This document shows positions 18,281 through 27,002 of a DNA stretch of 42,955 nt, one piece after another. The stretch is from Flavobacteriaceae bacterium (GTDB lineage Bacteria > Bacteroidota > Bacteroidia > Flavobacteriales > Flavobacteriaceae), in NCBI GenBank assembly GCA_013042715.1, contig JABDPN010000111.1, forward strand, positions 1 through 42,955. Direction: 5' to 3'. How positions within the stretch are numbered: the stretch's first letter is position 1; every line of letters begins with the position of its first letter. The notes under the pieces were generated by a model. The model did no database searches. It saw only the letters and a program-made list of their open reading frames with translations, and had not been told where the DNA came from. A program made the position numbers and the translations under genes.

Positions 18281-19324
18281 ATGAAAGACTTAAAATATTT
18301 AGCAGCATTATCTATTCCAATAACTGCATTTATAGGATTAACGCTTCAGGGTTATTGGACGTTTTTTACACCTGTTTTTTCTTTTGTGTGTATTCCTATT
18401 TTAGAATTGTTGTTGCCTCAAGATACATCAAATTATACTTCAGAAGTATCTTACAAAAGAGCTTTAAATAAGTTTTTCGATTTTATGCTTTACCTAAATT
18501 TACCTATTGTTTATGGTTTACTTTTTACTAGTTTAAGTGTTGTAACTACAACGAATTTAGAAACTTATGAGTTTATTGGAATTGTCCTTTCTACAGGAAT
18601 GGTCTTGGGTACTAATGGTATTAATGTTGGTCATGAACTTGGGCATAGACAAGCTACAAGCGAGCGTTTTTTAGGTAAAGCTCTACTCCTTCCTGCTCTG
18701 TATATGCATTTTTACATCGAACATAATTATGGTCATCACTTACACGCAGCAACAAAGGAAGATCCTGCAACAGCAAGTTATAACCAAAATGTCTATGCTT
18801 TTTGGTTTACCTCAACTGTTAGACAATATTTAAACGCGTGGAACATTCAGAAAAAACTATTAAGGAATACCAATAAGTCGTTTTGGTCTTTTAAAAATGA
18901 TATGTTTTGGTTTACTATTATTCAAATTATGTATCTCATAATTATATTTATTGTATTTGGGAAAATAGGTCTTTTGTTTGCTGTTTGTGGTGCAATTACA
19001 GGCTTTTTACTTCTGGAAACCGTTAATTACATAGAGCATTATGGATTATTAAGAGGGAAAACTAAGTCTGGTAGATACAAACGTGTTAAAGCCATCCATT
19101 CTTGGAATTCTAACCATGTTGTTGGAAGAATCATTCTATACGAATTAACCAGACATAGCGATCATCATTACAAGTCCGTAAAGAAATATCAGGTTTTAGA
19201 ATGTCATGAAGAAAGTCCACAAATGCCCTTTGGTTATCCAACTTCAATGGTATTAGCCTTAATTCCGCCTCTTTGGTTTAAAGTAATGAATAGGCGTATT
19301 CCGCGTGAAATGATTTCACATTAA
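18281..19324 (+). CDS. alkB: Alkane 1-monooxygenase (AlkB-like membrane di-iron hydroxylase)
   Basis: His motifs HELGHR, HNYGHHLHAATKEDPATA, NYIEHYGLLR and LTRHSDHHYKSVKKYQVL; multiple TM segments. Confidence 0.88.
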   Translation: MKDLKYLAALSIPITAFIGLTLQGYWTFFTPVFSFVCIPILELLLPQDTSNYTSEVSYKRALNKFFDFMLYLNLPIVYGLLFTSLSVVTTTNLETYEFIGIVLSTGMVLGTNGINVGHELGHRQATSERFLGKALLLPALYMHFYIEHNYGHHLHAATKEDPATASYNQNVYAFWFTSTVRQYLNAWNIQKKLLRNTNKSFWSFKNDMFWFTIIQIMYLIIIFIVFGKIGLLFAVCGAITGFLLLETVNYIEHYGLLRGKTKSGRYKRVKAIHSWNSNHVVGRIILYELTRHSDHHYKSVKKYQVLECHEESPQMPFGYPTSMVLALIPPLWFKVMNRRIPREMISH

Positions 19325-19368
19325 TTAACAATAACATCTTATAGCTTTTATCTTTAGTCTTATCATTC

Positions 19369-19376
19369 TATCTTTG
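19369..19376 (+). promoter_or_regulatory. Bacteroidetes -7 element (TATCTTTG) of gltX
   Basis: TAnnTTTG consensus 18 bp upstream of the gltX ATG at 19395. Confidence 0.55.
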
Positions 19377-19394
19377 CGACACAAAATTTAAGAC

Positions 19395-20924
19395 ATGAGT
19401 AACAAGGTACGTGTGCGCTTTGCGCCAAGTCCAACTGGACCTTTACATATTGGAGGTGTTAGAACAGCACTATTTAATTATTTGTTTGCTAAAAAACACA
19501 ACGGAGCATTTGTGCTTCGTATAGAAGACACAGATCAAAATCGTTATGTTGAAGGTGCAGAAGATTACATTGTTGAAGCCTTAAATTGGTGTGGAATTCC
19601 TTTTGATGAAGGACCAGAGAAAGATGGTGGATTTGGACCTTACAGACAAAGTGAACGTAAACATTTATACAAGCAATATGCAGATGAATTAATTGCAAAA
19701 GGAAAAGCTTATTATGCTTTTGATACAGCTGATGAACTTGATTCGCATAGAAAAGACCATGAAGCAAAAGGGAAAACCTTTATCTATAATTGGCACAATC
19801 GTGAAAAATTAAACAACTCCATTACGCTATCAAAAGAAGAAGTAAGTAAGCGAATAGAAAATGGTGATGATTATGTTATTAGATTCAAAATGTTAGATTT
19901 GAAAACTATGGGTTCTCATGGTTCAATTACAACAAGAGACATCGTCAGGGACACTGTATCTTTTAAATTGGAACTTCTAGATGATAAAGTGTTGTTTAAA
20001 AGTGATGGCATGCCAACCTATCATTTAGCAAATATTGTAGATGACCATTTAATGAAAATCACACATGTAATACGTGGAGAGGAATGGTTATCATCATTAC
20101 CATTACACATTGCTTTATACCAAGCTCTAGGTTGGAAAGCACCAGAATTTGCACATTTACCATTAATCTTAAAACCAACAGGAAAAGGAAAACTCAGTAA
20201 ACGTGATGGTGATAAATTAGGGTTTCCAGTGTTTCCATTAGCGTGGAAAGATCCAAAAACAGGTGATATTGCAAGAGGTTACAGAGAAGATGGATATTTT
20301 CCAGAAGCAATTGTTAATTTCTTAGCATTTTTAGGATGGAATCCAGGAACAGAAAAAGAAAACTTCAGTTTAGATGAATTAATTGAAGCATTTAGTCTAG
20401 AAAAAGTACATAAAGCAGGAGCACGTTTTGATCCAGATAAAACAAAATGGTTTAACCATTATTACTTGCAAGAACATAGTAATGAAGAACTCGCAAAAGC
20501 ATTTAAAGAGGATTCTCCAGAACTAGAAGACATCGATATTAATTATATCTCCATTGTTGTTGGATTAATAAAAGAACGTGCCACTTTTGTAAATAATTTT
20601 TGGGATTTAAGTCATTTCTTCTTTACAACTCCAACTGAATTAGATGAAAAAGCAGTAAAAAAAGCTTGGAAAGAAGGTGCTTCTGAGTTAATGACAGAGC
20701 TTATAGAGGTTATTAAAAAAATAGACGACTACTCTGTTGAAAATCTTCAAAAAGAGATAAAAAGTTGGATTGCTTCAAAAGAAATTGGTTTTGGTAAAGT
20801 TATGATGCCACTAAGACTAGCCTTAGTGGGTGCGCTGCAAGGTCCAGATGTGTTTCAGATTATTTTTATGATTGGTAAAGATGAAACCGTTAGAAGATTA
20901 GAAAATATAATAAATACGCTTTAA
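19395..20924 (+). CDS. gltX: Glutamyl-tRNA synthetase
   Basis: VRVRFAPSPTGPLHIGGVRTALFNYLFA (HIGH), KLSKRDG (KMSKS-like). Confidence 0.97.
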   Translation: MSNKVRVRFAPSPTGPLHIGGVRTALFNYLFAKKHNGAFVLRIEDTDQNRYVEGAEDYIVEALNWCGIPFDEGPEKDGGFGPYRQSERKHLYKQYADELIAKGKAYYAFDTADELDSHRKDHEAKGKTFIYNWHNREKLNNSITLSKEEVSKRIENGDDYVIRFKMLDLKTMGSHGSITTRDIVRDTVSFKLELLDDKVLFKSDGMPTYHLANIVDDHLMKITHVIRGEEWLSSLPLHIALYQALGWKAPEFAHLPLILKPTGKGKLSKRDGDKLGFPVFPLAWKDPKTGDIARGYREDGYFPEAIVNFLAFLGWNPGTEKENFSLDELIEAFSLEKVHKAGARFDPDKTKWFNHYYLQEHSNEELAKAFKEDSPELEDIDINYISIVVGLIKERATFVNNFWDLSHFFFTTPTELDEKAVKKAWKEGASELMTELIEVIKKIDDYSVENLQKEIKSWIASKEIGFGKVMMPLRLALVGALQGPDVFQIIFMIGKDETVRRLENIINTL

Positions 20925-21601
20925 AAAACAATAACAATAGAAAAAGCTGTCATCGCCTGATTGCCTTTAAATTTAGCTTTTAAATTAGTGTTGAAATCAG
21001 CATCATTCAGTTTGTTTAAAATATTTGTAAATCCATGGATATAATGTGCTCTAATTTTTATCGCACCTAATCCTAAAGAAACACCACCAACACCATTAAA
21101 ATTAAATTTATTAATATCTTCAATTTCATTTGCTTTTAGATTATTATATCCACTTATAAAATAGTTTTCTTGAGTATCACTAGTAAGCTGGAGTTTACTA
21201 TTGTATTGAATTTGTGGTCCAGCTTCAAGCATTATCAATTCATCAAAAACCTTTAAATGAAACAAAAAACCAACTTGTACTGCCATTAGTTTATATTCTA
21301 CAGCCTTAACGTCACTCATGTCTGACGACGCGCTTCCCAAAATTTCCATTTTATTATCAGAAAGCTGCATTCCAAAACTTACAGTATAAATCCGATGTGG
21401 TAAATCAACTGTTGCTAGCATACCACCAAGCCATCCATCGCTTTTAGTTGTAGAAAAATTATCCGTACTTATATCATATTGAGTAATTCCAGCTTGAATT
21501 CCAATTCCATTTTTAATAGCATAACGTCTATGTTGAGAAAAAGAAAGTGTAACAAAACATATAGTAAATGCTACTAATAAAATGTAGTTGTGTTTTTGCA
21601 T
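20921..21601 (-). CDS. Putative outer-membrane beta-barrel protein
   Basis: Signal peptide (LLVAFTICFVTLSFSQ), alternating beta pattern, aromatic C-terminus (AMTAFSIVIVF). Confidence 0.6.
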   Translation of the reverse strand: MQKHNYILLVAFTICFVTLSFSQHRRYAIKNGIGIQAGITQYDISTDNFSTTKSDGWLGGMLATVDLPHRIYTVSFGMQLSDNKMEILGSASSDMSDVKAVEYKLMAVQVGFLFHLKVFDELIMLEAGPQIQYNSKLQLTSDTQENYFISGYNNLKANEIEDINKFNFNGVGGVSLGLGAIKIRAHYIHGFTNILNKLNDADFNTNLKAKFKGNQAMTAFSIVIVF

Positions 21602-21674
21602 AATTTTAATGTAAGTAACACAAATATAGATTAAATTAGTAGTTCATTATTTTATAACCACTTAAAAACATATT

Positions 21675-22604
21675 ATGGGTCAATTTATTTTTATTCCTTT
21701 TGTCTTTTTTGGACTAATTGTACTAATTTCCGCTTTCTTTATTGTTAAACAACAAACATCTGTAATTGTTGAGCGCTTTGGTAAATTTCAAAGCATTCGT
21801 CACTCTGGTTTACAATTAAAAATTCCTTTAGTAGATCGGATTGCTGGGCGTTTAAGTTTAAAAATTCAACAGTTAGATGTTATAGTTGAAACTAAAACAT
21901 TAGATGATGTATTTGTGCGCTTAAAAGTATCTGTTCAGTTTAAAGTTATTCGAGATAAAGTTTATGATGCTTTTTATAAGCTAGATTATCCACACGACCA
22001 AATCACATCTTATGTTTTTGATGTGGTTCGTGCAGAAGTACCAAAAATGAAACTTGACGATGTATTTGTGAAAAAAGATGATATTGCTATTGCTGTAAAA
22101 GCAGAATTAAACGATGCTATGTCAGATTATGGTTACGATATTATTAAAACGCTAGTAACTGACATCGATCCAGATTCTCAAGTAAAAGAGGCTATGAATA
22201 GAATTAATGCAGCAGAACGTGAAAAAATTGCAGCTCAATTTGAAGGAGATGCTGCTCGTATTTTAATAGTTGAAAAAGCAAAAGCTGAAGCAGAAAGTAA
22301 ACGTTTACAAGGACAAGGTATAGCAGATCAACGCCGTGAGATTGCACGAGGCCTGGAAGAGTCTGTTGAAGTATTGAATAAAGTTGGTATCAACTCGCAA
22401 GAGGCGTCTGCATTAATTGTGGTTACCCAACATTATGACACTTTACAGTCAATAGGTGAAGAAACTAATAGTAATCTAATTTTATTACCTAATTCACCTC
22501 AAGCAGGAAGTAATATGCTAAATGATATGGTTGCCAGTTTTGCTGCAAGTAACCAAATTGGTGAGGCGATGAAAAAAAGTAAAAACAAGAATATAGAAGA
22601 ATAG
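21675..22604 (+). CDS. SPFH/band-7 domain protein (stomatin/QmcA-like)
   Basis: N-terminal TM then QQTSVIVERFGKFQSIRHSGLQLKIPLVDRIAGRLSLKIQQLDV; AKAEAESKRLQGQGIADQRREIA. Confidence 0.92.
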   Translation: MGQFIFIPFVFFGLIVLISAFFIVKQQTSVIVERFGKFQSIRHSGLQLKIPLVDRIAGRLSLKIQQLDVIVETKTLDDVFVRLKVSVQFKVIRDKVYDAFYKLDYPHDQITSYVFDVVRAEVPKMKLDDVFVKKDDIAIAVKAELNDAMSDYGYDIIKTLVTDIDPDSQVKEAMNRINAAEREKIAAQFEGDAARILIVEKAKAEAESKRLQGQGIADQRREIARGLEESVEVLNKVGINSQEASALIVVTQHYDTLQSIGEETNSNLILLPNSPQAGSNMLNDMVASFAASNQIGEAMKKSKNKNIEE

Positions 22605-22620
22605 TTAATTCTTTTTAAAT

Positions 22621-22658
22621 AGTAAACCCTCGAATTCAATTAAATTCGAGGGTTTACT
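22621..22658. terminator. Bidirectional terminator between convergent SPFH gene and glnS
   Basis: agtaaaccctcgaatt / aattcgagggtttact, 16-bp perfect stem, 6-nt loop. Confidence 0.88.
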
Positions 22659-22674
22659 TTATCGTATAGTTAAG

Positions 22675-24681
22675 TTAAATTGCTTTAGCCTCATTTACCA
22701 GCAACTCATTTTTATCTTCTAATGCTTTATTAATAAAGGCATCTATATCGTCATTTCTCTCTAAACCACCATCTAATAAAACCTTAAGGCTAATCATAGT
22801 TGCGATTCTTGTTCCAGCTTTTTTTACTGCTGTTCCAAATAGTGGTTCTAGCTCTTCATAAGAAACATTTTTTGCTAATTCCTGTATTTCAGCTTTAACT
22901 TTTAATCGTTTTTCTTCTGGTAAATTCGTGTATTTTTTACCTAATTGTTTAATCACATCAATAGGTTTTCGTTGTGGTTGCTGTTGCTTAGGTTTTTGTT
23001 GATTTTGATTATTCTGTTGTGGCCGTTTTTTAGCCCAAGTATCACGCAAACCAACTGTTTTATTAAATACTAATTTTTCTGTTTTACTATCATCGTCAAC
23101 ATTAAAATATCCTAAACGTTGAAACTGAAAACGTTCACCAACTTTAACGTCGGCTAGACTTGGTTCTACATAAGCCTCGATTGTTTTAAGAGAGTTAGGA
23201 TTCAATAAATCCATAAACGTTTTGTCTTGATGACTATCTGGAGCTTCGTCCATAAATAATCTATCGTATTCTCTAACCTGAGCTTCTAAAGCATGTGGAA
23301 TAGAAACCCAATGCAATGTTCCTTTTACCCTTTTTGTTTTATCTGTAGTATAGGTACAATGAATTTCTGTAATTTCTCCTTTTTGGTCTTTAACAACATG
23401 TTCCGCTTTAATAATATAAGCGTTCTTTAATCTTACTTCACCTCCAAGTTTTAATCTAAAGAATTTGTTTCCAGCTTCCTCTTTAAAATCTTCTTTTTCT
23501 ATATACAATTCACGTGAGAACGGAACTTTTCTGAGACCAGCTGTATCATCCTCTGGATTGTTTTCTGCATCCAACCATTCTTCTTGTCCTTCTGGATAAT
23601 TAGTGATAACTAGTTTTACTGGATTTAAAACAGCCATAACTCGATTTGCTGTTTTGTTTAAATCTTCGCGAATACAGAATTCCAAAAGTGATACATCTAT
23701 AACATTCTCACGCTTTGCAACACCAACAGTTTCTACAAATTTTTTAATAGCATTTGGTGTATATCCTCTTCGTCTTAATCCAGAAATAGTAGGCATTCTT
23801 GGGTCATCCCAACCTGAAACAATGCCCTCGTTTACCAATTGTAACAACTTTCGTTTACTCATAATAGTATAACTTAAGTTTAAACGTGCAAATTCACGTT
23901 GTTTTGGTGGTAAAGGAAGCTCTTTTGAACTATATCTATGCACGATGTCTCTAAACCAATTATAAAGCTTTCTGTGGGGTTTAAATTCAAGGGAGCATAA
24001 CGAGTGTGAAATTTGCTCAATATAGTCGCTTTCGCCATGTGTCCAATCGTACATTGGATAAATACACCATTCGGCTCCTGTTCTATGATGGGATTCGTGT
24101 AAAATTCTGTACATAATTGGGTCGCGCATCAACATATTAGGATCTTCCATGTCTATTTTAGCGCGTAGTACATGTGTTCCTGCGTTAAAGTCGCCATTCT
24201 TCATGCGCTCGAATAAATCGAGGTTTTCTTCAACGCTTCTATTGCGATATGGGCTATTTGTACCTACTTGCATTGGTGTGCCTTTTTGCTCAGCCATTTT
24301 CTCACTTGTCTGAGAATCTATATAAGCTAAACCATCTTTAATCATTTGTATAGCCCAATCGTATAATTGATGAAAATAATCTGAAGAATAGAGTTCTTTA
24401 TCCCATTTATAACCCAACCAAGCAATGTCACGTTTAATAGCATCAACGTATTCTTGCTCTTCTTTTACAGGATTAGTATCATCAAAGCGTAAGTTTACTG
24501 GAGCTTTATAATACTCTCCAAGGCCAAAACTAATTCCTATAGCTTTAGTGTGGCCAATATGAAGGTATCCATTTGGTTCGGGTGGAAAACGAAAGCGTAA
24601 TTTTTCTTTTGATAAACCGTTTTTTAAATCTTCCTCAATGATTTGTTCAATAAAATTGAGTGATTTTCGTTTTTCGGACAT
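22675..24681 (-). CDS. glnS: Glutaminyl-tRNA synthetase with additional C-terminal domain
   Basis: RFPPEPNGYLHIGHTKAI, VMSKRKL-type motif (IMSKRKL), GRPDPRMPT-like WDDPRMPTISGLRRRGYTP; extra Q/N-rich linker and ~95-aa tail. Start set at MSEKRKSLNF. Confidence 0.95.
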   Translation of the reverse strand: MSEKRKSLNFIEQIIEEDLKNGLSKEKLRFRFPPEPNGYLHIGHTKAIGISFGLGEYYKAPVNLRFDDTNPVKEEQEYVDAIKRDIAWLGYKWDKELYSSDYFHQLYDWAIQMIKDGLAYIDSQTSEKMAEQKGTPMQVGTNSPYRNRSVEENLDLFERMKNGDFNAGTHVLRAKIDMEDPNMLMRDPIMYRILHESHHRTGAEWCIYPMYDWTHGESDYIEQISHSLCSLEFKPHRKLYNWFRDIVHRYSSKELPLPPKQREFARLNLSYTIMSKRKLLQLVNEGIVSGWDDPRMPTISGLRRRGYTPNAIKKFVETVGVAKRENVIDVSLLEFCIREDLNKTANRVMAVLNPVKLVITNYPEGQEEWLDAENNPEDDTAGLRKVPFSRELYIEKEDFKEEAGNKFFRLKLGGEVRLKNAYIIKAEHVVKDQKGEITEIHCTYTTDKTKRVKGTLHWVSIPHALEAQVREYDRLFMDEAPDSHQDKTFMDLLNPNSLKTIEAYVEPSLADVKVGERFQFQRLGYFNVDDDSKTEKLVFNKTVGLRDTWAKKRPQQNNQNQQKPKQQQPQRKPIDVIKQLGKKYTNLPEEKRLKVKAEIQELAKNVSYEELEPLFGTAVKKAGTRIATMISLKVLLDGGLERNDDIDAFINKALEDKNELLVNEAKAI

Positions 24682-24778
24682 ATTTTTTTTAATAAGCTTC
24701 AAAATTAATAAAAAAGCGTAACAAAACTTCTGTTTCCCATACATATAGATTGAATAGTTAATAAACTAAAATATAATC

Positions 24779-24979
24779 ATGAAATATCGCTGTCCAAAAT
24801 GTAATAATACAACCTTTGAAACAGACCAAATGCAAGCTACAGGAGGAACGTTTTCAAAATTATTTAATATTCAGAATAAAAAATTCACTTCTGTAACTTG
24901 TAAAAAATGTACTTATACTGAGTTTTATAAGGCCAGCACAACTAGATTAGCTAATATTTTTGATTTCTTTACTAATTAA
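24779..24979 (+). CDS. Small zinc-ribbon protein
   Basis: YRCPKCNNTTFE...SVTCKKCTYTEFYK: two CxxC pairs. Confidence 0.8.
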   Translation: MKYRCPKCNNTTFETDQMQATGGTFSKLFNIQNKKFTSVTCKKCTYTEFYKASTTRLANIFDFFTN

Positions 24980-25014
24980 AAACATCATTTTACTTGTATT
25001 GAAGAATCAAGTAT

Positions 25015-25022
25015 TATTTTTG
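25015..25022 (+). promoter_or_regulatory. Bacteroidetes promoter -7 element upstream of folB
   Basis: TATTTTTG with TTG at 24994-24996 (18-bp spacer); ATG of folB only 5 bp downstream. Confidence 0.5.
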
Positions 25023-25026
25023 TGTT

Positions 25027-25395
25027 ATGGGAATTATTAAACTTGAAAATATTCGTGTATTTGCATACCATGGTTGTTTAAATGAAGAAACAAAAATTGG
25101 TAGCGACTACAGGGTAGACCTACAAGTTAAAGCTGATTTAAAAAAGTCTGCTGTTTCGGATAAATTACAAGATACAGTAGATTATGTATTACTAAATAGT
25201 ATTGTTAAGGAAGAAATGACGGTGCCTTCTAAACTTCTAGAAACTGTTGCTAGACGTATTATGAAACGTGTTTTTAAGGAAAGTGAAATGGTTAAAAAAG
25301 TTTCGGTTTCGGTTTCAAAAATCAATCCTCCAATTGGTGGAGATGTAGAAATGGTATCCATAAAAATGATTTCTACACGAAAAAAGTTTCGGTAA
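25027..25395 (+). CDS. folB: Dihydroneopterin aldolase
   Basis: IKLENIRVFAYHGCLNEETKIGSDYRVDLQVKADL...DTVDYVLLNSIVKEEM...LLETVARRI. Confidence 0.93.
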   Translation: MGIIKLENIRVFAYHGCLNEETKIGSDYRVDLQVKADLKKSAVSDKLQDTVDYVLLNSIVKEEMTVPSKLLETVARRIMKRVFKESEMVKKVSVSVSKINPPIGGDVEMVSIKMISTRKKFR

Positions 25396-25440
25396 ATAGC
25401 TTAAAAGCTATATTTTTTTTACATTTGCTGTCTTATATTA

Positions 25441-25511
25441 GGCGTCTTGGCCGAGTGGCTAGGCTGGGCTCTGCAAAAGCTCCTACAGCGGTTCGAATCC
25501 GCTAGACGCCT
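25441..25511 (+). tRNA. tRNA-Cys(GCA)
   Basis: Acceptor GGCGTCT/AGACGCC, D-arm GCC-GAGTGGCTA-GGC, anticodon loop CTGCAAA, T-arm AGCGG-TTCGAAT-CCGCT, U73 discriminator typical of tRNA-Cys. Confidence 0.95.
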
Positions 25512-25513
25512 CA

Positions 25514-25550
25514 AAAAAACCGTTTCTATTAAGAAACGGTTTTTTATTTT
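25514..25550. terminator. Bidirectional terminator after tRNA-Cys
   Basis: aaaaaaccgtttct / agaaacggtttttt 14-bp stem and T-run. Confidence 0.88.
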
Positions 25551-26230
25551 TTTTCCATTAAATTAATATCCTCAATCTTTTCTTTAAGTATTTCTTTTTC
25601 TTCAGGGAAAAAACCTTGTACAAGAAGTAATATTCCAAAACCTAGAATAACTAAAGCAATTATTTTTTTTGTTCTAAAAATTAATCTTGGTGTTAGTTTA
25701 GATTTTAATGTTTTTGCAGCTAAAATTTTTAATAGATCTACTAAAAAATATACTATTAGAATAGTAGAAAGAAATACAATTACTCCATTTTCACTGTCTG
25801 TGATTGAATTTCCAATAATTATAAACCCTAACCAACCTAAAAGCACTCCAATATTAATGAAATTAAGTAAGAATCCTTTTAAGAATAGACGCCCATAATT
25901 CTTTTTAAATTCAACACGATGATATTCTCTTACAATTGATCTAAACGATTGAGAGGTTTTTATAAAAGAAATAATTCCATATGCAACTAGTAATACACCT
26001 CCAAAAACAAGAAAGTTAGGATCGTCTTTTATTTTGTCAAGAAGTTTTGAGGTACTGTAAAAAGCAACAATAATGAAAAGTATATCTGCGAGTATAACAC
26101 CAAGATCAAAAATTATTGCGCTCTTAAAACCTTTAGTAGCGCTTGTTTCTAAAAGAACAAAAAAAACTGGGCCTATAGTAAAGGCTAGTATAATTCCAAA
26201 AGGTATTGCTGCTAAAACATCATCTATCAT
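25544..26230 (-). CDS. LysE/RhtB-family transporter
   Basis: IPFGIILAFTIGPVFFVLLETSATKGFKSAIIFDLGVILADILFI; several TM helices. Confidence 0.88.
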   Translation of the reverse strand: MIDDVLAAIPFGIILAFTIGPVFFVLLETSATKGFKSAIIFDLGVILADILFIIVAFYSTSKLLDKIKDDPNFLVFGGVLLVAYGIISFIKTSQSFRSIVREYHRVEFKKNYGRLFLKGFLLNFINIGVLLGWLGFIIIGNSITDSENGVIVFLSTILIVYFLVDLLKILAAKTLKSKLTPRLIFRTKKIIALVILGFGILLLVQGFFPEEKEILKEKIEDINLMEKK

Positions 26231-26275
26231 GAAACATGTGTTTCATACAAATTTATAAAAAGAACGCTTAAGAAT

Positions 26276-26950
26276 TTATTCAACATACTTAATTCTTCCT
26301 CCTAAGGTTGTTCTTTCTTTAACTTCTTCAGGTTTATTATGAATATATACATCCCCACCAGCAGTTATTTTAATATCTAAAATTTTATCTGCTTTAACAT
26401 CTGCTTCTCCTCCTGCTTTAATAGTAACATTTGTTGCTTCAGATTCTAAATTTTCGCCGTTAAAAATTCCTCCAGTACTTATTCTAATATCTTGATTTCG
26501 TGTTTTACCAGAAAGCTCTATACTTGCTCCAGAATCTGCACGAACTTCGTTAACTTTTGTATCTACTTTTAATTTAATCTGTCCACCTTCTTGTGCTCTT
26601 AAATCAAGTTCATATTGTTTAAAAACATGATTAGAAGATATATAAGCACCTTCGTTAGCATCTATTATATCTACTGTTGTAAAATATAGTTTTACTTCTG
26701 TGTTATTACCGTCGAAAATCTTTTCTAGTTTCATTCTAATTTTTAAGGTTCCGTTTTTATTTAAAACAACAACATCTTCTGTGTTTTTACCAGAAATAAC
26801 AATTTTATTCTCTTTAGATTTAATTAATTCTAAATTAATTAAATCGTAAGCCTTTAAGGCAGTAAACTCTCCTACTGTTTTTGTGATTGGTTCTTGAGCT
26901 TGTAAAATAGTTGTAAAAACTAATGCGAAAACAAATATTAAATTTTTCAT
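26276..26950 (-). CDS. Secreted GIN (head GIN/DUF2807) domain protein
   Basis: Signal peptide MKNLIFVFALVFTTILQAQ; repetitive beta-helix pattern (GGQIKLKVDTKVNEVRADSGASIELSGKTRNQDIRISTGG..NGE..AGGEADVKADKILDIKITAGGDVYIHNKP). Confidence 0.85.
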   Translation of the reverse strand: MKNLIFVFALVFTTILQAQEPITKTVGEFTALKAYDLINLELIKSKENKIVISGKNTEDVVVLNKNGTLKIRMKLEKIFDGNNTEVKLYFTTVDIIDANEGAYISSNHVFKQYELDLRAQEGGQIKLKVDTKVNEVRADSGASIELSGKTRNQDIRISTGGIFNGENLESEATNVTIKAGGEADVKADKILDIKITAGGDVYIHNKPEEVKERTTLGGRIKYVE

Positions 26951-27002
26951 TTTTATATATTTTAATTCTAATATTTTAATCAATAATTATACCTAACTAT
27001 TT

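Noticed and set aside
19489-19767. - strand 92-aa ORF (His/Leu-rich)
   Set aside because: Antisense to the gltX catalytic core; composition typical of a reverse-frame artefact.
23508-23520. TTCACGTGAGAAC, another CACGTG-centred sequence
   Set aside because: Outer parS positions do not match and it is inside glnS coding sequence.
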